This document shows, piece by piece, positions 57,228 through 64,000 of a stretch of 64,000 nucleotides of DNA. The notes under the pieces are model-generated. The model was not told where the DNA came from, searched no databases, and saw nothing but the letters and a program-made list of their open reading frames with translations. The DNA comes from Vagococcus penaei (GTDB taxonomy: Bacteria; Bacillota; Bacilli; Lactobacillales; Vagococcaceae), in NCBI RefSeq assembly GCF_001998885.1, contig NZ_CP019609.1:1600001-1664000 (forward strand). Direction: 5' to 3'. How positions within the stretch are numbered: position 1 is the first letter of the stretch; each line of letters starts with the position of its first letter. The position numbers and the translations under genes were made by a program.

Positions 57228-58592
57228 ATGACTGAAGCAATCGAAATAGAGGAGCAATTTAATGCCCTTCGATCACTGATTCATCAAGGAGATATCTCAC
57301 AGTTTAGGGACATTTTTTTGGATTGGCATGTTTATGAACAAGGCCAGTTTTATTTGTCACTGTCTGATGAAGAACGTCAGACAGTTTATAGTTTTTTATC
57401 ACCAACCGAACTAGCGGATATGTTTGATATGATTGAAGAAGAGGAAGAAGATGTCCAAGAATATCTGGCTGAAATGAGACCAAGCTATGCAGCAGCGATG
57501 CTTGCGAGCATGTATCCAGATAATGCGGCGGATATTTTAAAACAATTAGATAAGCCAACACTAGCGCAATATTTGAGTATCATGGCTTCAGAAAAAGCGT
57601 TAGACTTAAAAGAATTACTACATTATGAAGATGAAACTGCTGGTTCCATCATGACTACAGAATATGTGGCGATTGTTGCGAATCAAACAATTAAATCAGC
57701 CTTGAATCTATTGAAAAAGAAAGCCAAAAATGCCGAAATTATCTATTATATTTATGTTGTCGATGAATTAGAACGTTTAGTTGGCGTTATTTCACTACGG
57801 GATTTGTTAGTGGGTGAAGATGATGAGATGATTGAAACCTTAATGAATGAGCGGGTGATATCGGTAAAAGTTGCGGATGATCAAGAAGATGTTGCTCAAG
57901 TTATTCGTGATTATGATTTGTTAGCAGTTCCAGTTATTGACTACGAAGACAACCTTTTAGGGATTATTACGGTTGATGATATTATTGATGTTATTGATGA
58001 CGAAGCAACGAGTGATTATTCAGGGTTAGCCGGGGTTAATGTTGATGAAACAACAGAAAACCCATTAAAAGCCTCCTCAAAACGTTTACCATGGCTAATT
58101 ACCTTACTTTTTTTAGGGATGTCAACTGCTACGTTAATAAACCATTACGAAGTGTTAATTAGTGAAGCCTCGATTTTAGCGGTTTTCATTTCTTTGATTA
58201 CGGGGACAGCTGGAAATGCTGGTACGCAGTCGCTAGCGGTTGCTGTTAGGCGTTTGGCTGTATCAGATGATAAAGATGAAAGTTTTTTCAAATTAGTCAT
58301 CTCAGAATTACTGACAGGATTACTGACAGGTTTAATTACTGGATTAGTTATTTTTATTGTTGTTGGTTTTTGGAAGCATAACTTTATTTTGGGGTTTGTC
58401 ATTGGCATTGCGATGCTCTGTGCGATTATTGTTGCAAACTTAGCTGGTAGTCTCATTCCGATGTTGATGGAGCGTTTGGGGTTTGATCCGGCGGTGGCGA
58501 GTGGCCCGTTTATTACGACGTTAAGCGATTTAACAAGTGTGTTAATTTATTTTAATATTGCAGGCTTATTTATGAATTTTTTTGTTGGTTAA
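57228..58592 (+). CDS. mgtE: magnesium transporter MgtE
   Basis: A Mg2+ channel gated by intracellular Mg2+. The 454 residues have the N-terminal helical domain (about 1-135, with ELADMFDMIEEEEEDV and MYPDNAADILKQL), two CBS domains (about 135-255, with TAGSIMTTEYVAI and VPVIDYEDNLLGIITVDDIIDVI) and five C-terminal helices from about residue 285, including the pore-lining region GTAGNAGTQSLAVAVRRLA. AGGGAGG precedes the ATG. It is the last gene of the relQ operon. Confidence 0.96.
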   Translation: MTEAIEIEEQFNALRSLIHQGDISQFRDIFLDWHVYEQGQFYLSLSDEERQTVYSFLSPTELADMFDMIEEEEEDVQEYLAEMRPSYAAAMLASMYPDNAADILKQLDKPTLAQYLSIMASEKALDLKELLHYEDETAGSIMTTEYVAIVANQTIKSALNLLKKKAKNAEIIYYIYVVDELERLVGVISLRDLLVGEDDEMIETLMNERVISVKVADDQEDVAQVIRDYDLLAVPVIDYEDNLLGIITVDDIIDVIDDEATSDYSGLAGVNVDETTENPLKASSKRLPWLITLLFLGMSTATLINHYEVLISEASILAVFISLITGTAGNAGTQSLAVAVRRLAVSDDKDESFFKLVISELLTGLLTGLITGLVIFIVVGFWKHNFILGFVIGIAMLCAIIVANLAGSLIPMLMERLGFDPAVASGPFITTLSDLTSVLIYFNIAGLFMNFFVG

Positions 58593-58610
58593 AACTAACA
58601 AAAAGTCAAT

Positions 58611-58666
58611 AAAAATGAGACCCCTCAAGCAATCGGAACGATAGTTACCGTTGTTTGAGGGGTTTC
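58611..58666. terminator. terminator between mgtE and cutC
   Basis: A 16-pair stem (58617-58632 with 58651-58666, one or two wobbles) with an 18-base loop. A T run follows on the minus strand (58615-58611), so it is best suited to the opposite, cutC, transcript. Confidence 0.8.
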
Positions 58667-58668
58667 GT

Positions 58669-59315
58669 TTAAAGAAAATCTAAATTTACAATACGCGTGC
58701 CATGAATTTCTTTGGTATTTAAGAATGAGACTATACTATCAGCGTTTTCGAAAGAGATACCACCACCAGGTAAAATTGTGATACGGTTATTAGCATAAGA
58801 CATCAAATCTTTAATGTATTCGAGGTGTTGCTCAATCGGAAAGGAACTTGGACCACCATGTGTTAAAATTCGATCGACTTGATGATTAGCTAACCAATCG
58901 ATTGCTTTGAATTGCTCATCTTTTGATAGGACATCAAAAGCCATATGGAAAGTGACTTGCATCCCTTCAGCAGCTTCTAAAAGCATGAACATAGCTTCTT
59001 CGTCAATGGTTTGTCGCTCATTTAAGCAACCAAAAACGACGCCGTCAACACCTAATTGCTTTGCGTCATAAATATCGGTTTCCATTATTTTTAATTCGGA
59101 ATCTGTATAAACAAAATTTCCACCTCTTGGGCGAATTAATGCCATGAGTGGTATTTTTTTTCGGCACAATAATCAGCAGCAGCGGTCATAACACCTTTAC
59201 TGACAGTTGTACCACCAACAATCAAGTTATCACATAACTCAATACGATTGGCACCAGCAGCGATAGCACGCGGAATATGTGTAAAATTTTCAGCACAAAA
59301 TTCTTTAATAATCAC
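58669..59315 (-). pseudogene. cutC: CutC-family protein, broken by a homopolymer frameshift
   Basis: CutC is a TIM-barrel protein once tied to copper homeostasis; its reaction is uncertain. From GTG 59315 (GGAGG upstream) the frame reads IIKEFCAENFTHIPRAIAAG, then ANRIELCDNLIVGGTTVSKG, and stops after the A8 run at 59161-59154. One more A joins it to the frame ending at 58669, giving 215 residues, the family length. The second part holds IPLMALIRPRGGNFVYTD, HMAFDVL and ILPGGGISFENAD. All expected blocks are present, so the break is a single indel. Confidence 0.82.
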
Positions 59316-59432
59316 AGTTGTAAGCCTCCAAATGATTTAATCACTTTATTTATTTCAGTATATCATAAAGAGACGAAAACTGAGTTAAAATTATGTTATG
59401 ATAAAATGGATTAAAAGAGAATGAGGTATCCT

Positions 59433-60293
59433 ATGCTAAAGAAAAAAATGACATATGCCCAAGAATTTTTGGCAGCTCAACCTGACTTATTCGAGTGTCC
59501 TAAATGCCATGAGGAATTACAGCTAGTTGATGTACAGTCGCTAGGTTGTGTGAATAATCATCGGTATAATTTATCAAAAAAAGGGACAATTCACTTTCCA
59601 GATCATCATGTTAGTAGTGATTACGATAAGGAAATGCTTGAACATCGACGTTTCATGATTCAATCAGGTCTTTATCAACCAATCATTAAGACACTTCAAG
59701 CAATATTAAAAGAATATCAACACCAAGTCATCGTCGATATGGGGTGTGGTGAAGGAAGCTTCTTAATTGAATTAATTAAAGGTTTAGACAACGTTGATGC
59801 TGCTATTGGCTTTGATTTATCGAAAGATGGTGTTTTATTGGCTAGTGATTATGCGTCTGATGGCTTTTGGTTTGTTGGTGATATTACAGCAATGCCATTT
59901 CAAAATCAATCGGTCGATTGTTTGCTAAATATCTTCTCACCTAGCCATTATGATGAAATGTCACGCGTCCTAACCAATGATGGGTTAGTAATCAAAGTTA
60001 TTCCCGAACAAAATTATTTAAAAGAAATGAGAATGTTATTTTATCGTGATAAAGAAGACAAGCAAAATTATAGTAATGAAAAAATTTACAATAAATTTCA
60101 AGATAGTATGAAAATAATTGATGAAAAAAGATGTACCTATACAGTCCCAGTGACATCTGAAAATTATGAGCATATGCTCGGAATGTCGCCGTTAATGTGG
60201 GGTGCAAGTCAAGCGGCTAAAGAATATGCATTAAATCACCCTTTTAAAGAATTAACCGTTGATGTGAAAATTCTAATTGCTAAAAAAGCTTAG
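59433..60293 (+). CDS. rlmA: 23S rRNA (guanine-N1)-methyltransferase, RlmA type
   Basis: Methylates G748 (Gram-positive RlmA-II) or G745 of 23S rRNA. The 286 residues begin with a zinc-binding segment (FECPKCHEELQLVD, then GCVNNHRYNLSKKG). The S-adenosylmethionine site follows in VIVDMGCGEGSFLIELIKG near residue 103 and NIFSPSHYDEMSRVL. The ATG at 59433 is preceded by GAGG; an ATG at 59421 overlaps that site and is rejected. Gram-positive members can affect tylosin sensitivity; here this is not testable. Confidence 0.9.
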   Translation: MLKKKMTYAQEFLAAQPDLFECPKCHEELQLVDVQSLGCVNNHRYNLSKKGTIHFPDHHVSSDYDKEMLEHRRFMIQSGLYQPIIKTLQAILKEYQHQVIVDMGCGEGSFLIELIKGLDNVDAAIGFDLSKDGVLLASDYASDGFWFVGDITAMPFQNQSVDCLLNIFSPSHYDEMSRVLTNDGLVIKVIPEQNYLKEMRMLFYRDKEDKQNYSNEKIYNKFQDSMKIIDEKRCTYTVPVTSENYEHMLGMSPLMWGASQAAKEYALNHPFKELTVDVKILIAKKA

Positions 60294-60308
60294 TTTTCAA
60301 AAATATGG

Positions 60309-60337
60309 TTGCTCTTTTCACATATCAGTGTTACAAT
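60309..60337 (+). promoter_or_regulatory. promoter of the candidate small RNA
   Basis: TTGCTC (60309-60314), 17-bp spacer, TACAAT (60332-60337). It lies just after the rlmA stop. Confidence 0.6.
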
Positions 60338-60343
60338 GAGTAA

Positions 60344-60460
60344 AAGTCATTTTCAACGATTTTTATCAGATTCCTGTTCTGATAAAAGTTGGTGAGGTGG
60401 CGACCCATCAACGTAGCGACTCGCAGTGAATTGACACCGAGGCGATACGTTTTTTTTTAT
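60344..60460 (+). ncRNA. candidate small RNA or terminated leader upstream of trmL
   Basis: About 115 nt between a good promoter and a T9 terminator, with no ORF. Three hairpins follow in line: a perfect 10-pair stem (60361-60370 with 60378-60387), a 7-pair stem with a bulge and a small inner stem (60388-60394 with 60406-60412), and a terminator stem with internal G-A/A-G mismatches (60412-60423 with 60438-60449) closed inside by GTG/CAC. It has no match I can name among SRP RNA, 6S, tmRNA or common riboswitches. It could be an independent sRNA or an attenuator for trmL. Confidence 0.5.
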
Positions 60461-60513
60461 GTTAAAATAGACGAACTACTAATAAAATTATTGATAGAAA
60501 GAAGTTAATATAG

Positions 60514-61017
60514 ATGAATCATATTGTTTTATTTGAACCTCAAATCCCTGCAAATACGGGAAATATTGCTCGTACTTGTGCCGCAACAAACACGGCACTA
60601 CATTTAATTGAACCACTAGGGTTTTCCACAGACGATAAGCATTTAAAGCGTGCAGGACTCGATTATTGGCATGATGTTAATATTCACTATTACCCTAATT
60701 TAGATGCCTTTTTAGAGTCAATTAAGGGTGAACCATTACATCTAATTACTAAATTTGCTCGTCAAACATATAGCGAGGTCGATTATAATGATAATCGGAA
60801 TCACTATTTTATTTTTGGTAAAGAAACAACGGGGTTGCCAGAAGAATTTATGAGGGCTCATGAGTCGGATTGCTTACGTTTACCAATGAACGATGAGCAT
60901 GTTCGGTCGTTAAATCTATCGAATACGGCAGCTATCGTGATTTATGAAGCGTTGAGACAACAAAATTTTATTGGTCTCGAAAAAACACATATCTACGAAA
61001 ACGATAAATTAAGCTAA
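60514..61017 (+). CDS. trmL: tRNA (cytidine/uridine(34)-2'-O)-methyltransferase TrmL
   Basis: A SPOUT-fold enzyme that 2'-O-methylates the wobble base of leucine tRNAs. The 167 residues start [20 protein letters not shown], the family signature; [15 protein letters not shown] and [20 protein letters not shown] form the knot with the SAM site. The Shine-Dalgarno sequence is weak (GAAAGAAG). It is followed 17 bases later by the histidine phosphatase gene. Confidence 0.95.
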   Translation: MNHIVLFEPQIPANTGNIARTCAATNTALHLIEPLGFSTDDKHLKRAGLDYWHDVNIHYYPNLDAFLESIKGEPLHLITKFARQTYSEVDYNDNRNHYFIFGKETTGLPEEFMRAHESDCLRLPMNDEHVRSLNLSNTAAIVIYEALRQQNFIGLEKTHIYENDKLS

Positions 61018-61034
61018 AAAGAAAGGTTGATTCG

Positions 61035-61658
61035 GTGAAATTATATTTTACACGCCATGGTAAAACGGAGTGGAACCAGACAAAACAATTACAAGGGCGT
61101 ATGGGGGATTCGCCATTATTGCCTCAGAGTTTTGAGGATAGTCGAAAATTAGGCCGCTATCTAGCTGATGTCCCGTTTACAGCTATTTACTCAAGTCCAG
61201 CATTACGTACGGAAGCAACAACTTTGGAAATCTGTCGTGAATTGACAGAACAACCTAAAGTTGTCTACGTTGAGCCATTACGTGAAATGGGATTTGGTGA
61301 GTTGGAAGGTGAAGCCATTGCCATTGCTAACGCTACTTATCCAATTGAAATGAAGGCGATGATGCACGCACCGGCTGATTATGATCCGACAGCTTTTAAC
61401 GGTGAATCGTTTCCTGAGTTAATTGCTCGTAGTACTGAGTTTGTAAAATCAATTGTTCGTCAGTCTGATGAGACCGATCATATTTTATTTGTTGGTCATG
61501 GCATGGCTCTTACCGCTTGTATCCAGACATTAATCGGCACACCATTAGTAGATAGTCGAAAGCAAGGGACGCTAGACAATAATAGTTTGACCATTTTAGA
61601 GTATCAACAACAAAAATTTACGCTTGAACGTTGGAATGATGTATCATTTTTAAATTAG
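61035..61658 (+). CDS. histidine phosphatase family protein (phosphoglycerate mutase-like)
   Basis: A 207-residue phosphatase with the phospho-His motif YFTRHGKTEWNQ at the N-terminus, IYSSPALRTEATTLEI near residue 56, the acidic EMGFGELEGEAI near residue 91 and the second His in HILFVGHGMALTACI near residue 152. The start is GTG with AAAGG upstream. Substrates vary widely in this family, so function is open. Probably in one transcript with trmL and recD2. Confidence 0.9.
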   Translation: MKLYFTRHGKTEWNQTKQLQGRMGDSPLLPQSFEDSRKLGRYLADVPFTAIYSSPALRTEATTLEICRELTEQPKVVYVEPLREMGFGELEGEAIAIANATYPIEMKAMMHAPADYDPTAFNGESFPELIARSTEFVKSIVRQSDETDHILFVGHGMALTACIQTLIGTPLVDSRKQGTLDNNSLTILEYQQQKFTLERWNDVSFLN

Positions 61659-61677
61659 TTAAAGGAGTGTGTCGCGT

Positions 61678-64000
61678 GTGCTAGAAGAATTGGAAGAAAA
61701 AAAGTACCTTATTGGTCAAATCCAAGCGATTTTTTATGAAAATGCTACTAATTTTTATAAAGTCATGCTAGTCAATGTTAAAGACACGAATACCAATTAC
61801 ACTGCACAAGAGATAGTCGTTACGGGAACATTTGGTCAAATTCAAGAAGAAGAACTGTACCGTTTTTATGGAGATATTGTGACACATCCAAAATACGGTG
61901 AGCAGCTAAAAGTTGATAGCTATGAACAAGAAAAACCCAGTTCTTCGGCAGGGATTATTGCTTATTTGTCGAGTGCTAAATTTACAGGGATTGGCAAAAA
62001 AACAGCGGAAACGATTGTTGATACGTTAGGTTTGGAAGCCCTGAATCGGATTATTGAAGAGCCGGATGTTTTACTAGAAGTTCCTGGCTTAAATCAAAAA
62101 AAACGGACAGTTATTCTAGAAACACTACGTCAAAATTATGGTATGGAGCAAGCTGTTATTAGTTTAAATCAATATGGTTTTGGTAACCAATTAGCGTTTG
62201 CTATCTACCAGTACTATAAATCAGAAACACTTAAAACTATTCAAGAAAATCCTTACCAATTAGTTGAAGATATCGAGGGTGTAGGATTTAAAAAAGCGGA
62301 TAATTTAGCGGAACAAATGGGGATTTCGGCAAAGGCACCCCAGAGAATTCAAGCAGCAGTGATTCATGAATTATTTCAAAGCTGCTTATCAACTGGTAAT
62401 ACTTATTTCGAAGCCCGTCAATTACTTCAAGTGGCACAAACAACGTTAGAAGCAAGTCGCTCGGTAGAAATACCCGCCGATCTAATCGCAGAAGAAATTA
62501 TCCAGATGGCACGTGAGGGTCGAATTGTTCAAGAAGGGACGAAGATTTATGAAAAATCATTATACTTTTCAGAAGTCGGAATCGCTACATCACTCCGTCG
62601 TTTACTGACTAAGAATAAAAAATTACCGTATAAAGAAAAAGATGTCGATAAAAATATTAATCGAATTGAGCAGTTGTATAATATCACATACGGTGAATCA
62701 CAACGAGAAGCTCTGAAACAAGCAATTATGTCACATTTTTTTATTTTAACTGGTGGACCTGGTACTGGTAAAACAACGGTTATCAACGGTCTGGTCACTC
62801 TCTACGCTGAATTAAATGGCTTATCACTAGACCCATCGGACTATACGCAAGATATTTTTCCAATCCTACTTGCAGCACCAACTGGACGAGCGGCGAAGCG
62901 AATGAATGAGATGACTGGCTTGCCGGCAAGTACAATTCATCGTTTGTTAGGTTTGACTGGTCGTGAGAATGAACCGTTAGAGGAAGCTCGTGAATTAGAA
63001 GGTGGCTTATTGATTGTGGATGAGTTGTCGATGGTCGATACTTGGTTGGCCAATACGTTGTTAAAATCGTTACCAGCATCGATGCAAGTTATTTTTGTAG
63101 GAGATAAAGATCAATTACCTTCAGTGGGACCGGGTCAAGTTTTAACGGATTTATTGTCAATTCAGGATATTCCTAAGCATGAGTTGACAGATATTTATCG
63201 TCAAGAAGATGGGTCAACAATTATTTCTCTAGCCCATGGCATTAAAAACGGTCAGACACCCCCCGATTTGTTAGAAAATAAAAAAGATCGGTCATTCATC
63301 ACTTGTCATGCCAATCAAATTGAATCAGTGATTGAACAAGTCGTTGTTCGCGCCAAAACAAAGGGGTTTTCTAAGCAAGATGTCCAAGTATTGGCCCCGA
63401 TGTATCGAGGTCAAGCAGGAATTGATAATTTAAACCAAATGATGCAAGCCATTTTAAATGGAAATGATACTCAAGGACGTAAAGAAGTCCAATGGCTAGA
63501 TAAAGTCTATCGTATTGGCGATAAAATCTTGCATCTTGTGAATAGCCCGGAATTTAATGTATTTAATGGTGATATTGGTGAGATTGTTGGGATTAATCTA
63601 GCAAAAGAAACTGAAGATAAAGTGGATGAGTTAGTTTTATTATTTGATGAAACAGAAGTTGTTTATAAACGGAATGAATGGAATAAAATTACCTTAGCCT
63701 ATGCTTGTTCCATTCACAAAGCCCAAGGTAGCGAATTTAAAATGGTTATCTTACCCATGGTAAAACAATACGGGCGGATGTTACAACGGAAATTATTGTA
63801 TACAGCGGTCACAAGAAGTCGAGATATACTAATTTTACTTGGTGAGTACGACGCGTTTAAACAAGCAATTGAGAAAGAAATGGTTCCTCGTCAAACAACG
63901 TTAGCTCAACGTTTAGTAGAAACTGATGAACTGACACTAATCAAGGAAGAAGAGACTTTGGCCGCTTATGATAAAGAAAAAAGTCATCAAGTTCAAGCAG
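61678..64000 (+). CDS. recD2: RecD2-type ATP-dependent DNA helicase (partial, runs off the window)
   Basis: A superfamily 1B 5'-3' DNA helicase found without RecBC in Firmicutes. 774 codons are open to the right edge. The GTG at 61678 follows AAAGGAG. The N-terminal domain includes a helix-hairpin-helix (FTGIGKKTAETIVDTLG near residue 103). Walker A is GGPGTGKTT at residues 359-367, Walker B is LLIVDELSMVD near residue 445, and PSVGPGQVLTD follows. Motif VI-like SIHKAQGSEFKMVILPM and TAVTRSRDILILLG lie near the end. The C-terminus is outside the window. Confidence 0.95.
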   Translation, partial: MLEELEEKKYLIGQIQAIFYENATNFYKVMLVNVKDTNTNYTAQEIVVTGTFGQIQEEELYRFYGDIVTHPKYGEQLKVDSYEQEKPSSSAGIIAYLSSAKFTGIGKKTAETIVDTLGLEALNRIIEEPDVLLEVPGLNQKKRTVILETLRQNYGMEQAVISLNQYGFGNQLAFAIYQYYKSETLKTIQENPYQLVEDIEGVGFKKADNLAEQMGISAKAPQRIQAAVIHELFQSCLSTGNTYFEARQLLQVAQTTLEASRSVEIPADLIAEEIIQMAREGRIVQEGTKIYEKSLYFSEVGIATSLRRLLTKNKKLPYKEKDVDKNINRIEQLYNITYGESQREALKQAIMSHFFILTGGPGTGKTTVINGLVTLYAELNGLSLDPSDYTQDIFPILLAAPTGRAAKRMNEMTGLPASTIHRLLGLTGRENEPLEEARELEGGLLIVDELSMVDTWLANTLLKSLPASMQVIFVGDKDQLPSVGPGQVLTDLLSIQDIPKHELTDIYRQEDGSTIISLAHGIKNGQTPPDLLENKKDRSFITCHANQIESVIEQVVVRAKTKGFSKQDVQVLAPMYRGQAGIDNLNQMMQAILNGNDTQGRKEVQWLDKVYRIGDKILHLVNSPEFNVFNGDIGEIVGINLAKETEDKVDELVLLFDETEVVYKRNEWNKITLAYACSIHKAQGSEFKMVILPMVKQYGRMLQRKLLYTAVTRSRDILILLGEYDAFKQAIEKEMVPRQTTLAQRLVETDELTLIKEEETLAAYDKEKSHQVQA

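Noticed and set aside
60388-60449. tracrRNA-like or SRP RNA-like structure
   Set aside because: No cas genes, CRISPR repeat or anti-repeat; the conserved SRP tetraloop region is absent.

Overview
The window is AT-rich chromosomal DNA of a low-GC Gram-positive lactic acid bacterium. Family content and gene order point to the Enterococcaceae, most likely Vagococcus or Enterococcus: groES-groEL beside a CPBP protease, rex and an ABC-F gene; coiA-pepF-spxH-CYTH-relQ-nadK-rluD-mgtE; maeE-maeP divergent from maeK-maeR; and PTS-type dhaKLM. This assignment rests on synteny and protein families only. I see no prophage, insertion sequence, CRISPR array or rRNA.

Layout. 1-5.6 kb: a possible tRNA-like small RNA, rpsD with a long leader, a formate/nitrite-type channel, peptide deformylase, rpsO and pnp. 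5.6-11.2 kb: a long AT-rich gap ending in a five-hexamer Pho-box-like array, then a phosphonate/phosphate-type ABC operon (phnD, phnC, two phnE) with a 5'-nucleotidase. 11.4-16.7 kb: an Rrf2 regulator overlapping a YhgE/Pip membrane protein, then dhaKLM. 16.8-23.3 kb: an SPFH protein, a GNAT acetyltransferase and the malate module (malic enzyme and 2-hydroxycarboxylate transporter, divergent from a two-component system). 23.3-26.6 kb: an unrecognised membrane pair, an XRE-cupin regulator and a CynX-type MFS transporter.

26.7-43.1 kb is the most interesting part: a complete fermentative allantoin island. It has an NCS1 permease, allantoinase, an MFS transporter, allantoate amidohydrolase, ureidoglycine aminohydrolase, ureidoglycolate dehydrogenase, the FdrA/DUF1116/DUF2877 trio now linked to oxamate carbamoyltransferase, and a carbamate kinase. 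Convergent to these lie an alpha/beta hydrolase and a PucR regulator, with a divergent class-V aminotransferase (PucG type). Read together the genes take up allantoin, strip its nitrogen stepwise, split oxalurate to oxamate plus carbamoyl phosphate, and recover ATP from the latter. A perfect 7-3-7 palindrome lies between pucR and pucG, and a half-degenerate copy lies upstream of the permease; this is a candidate shared operator.

43.2-64 kb is housekeeping: groESL under a variant CIRCE element, a CPBP protease, Rex, ABC-F, queG, coiA, pepF, spxH, a CYTH protein, relQ-nadK-rluD, mgtE, cutC, rlmA, a free-standing candidate small RNA, trmL, a histidine phosphatase, and recD2 running off the right edge.

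Four genes (phnC, the 5'-nucleotidase, fdrA, cutC) are each broken by a one-base change in a run of seven or eight A or T. The repeated pattern suggests homopolymer sequencing error, or less likely slippage or phase variation, rather than four independent gene losses.
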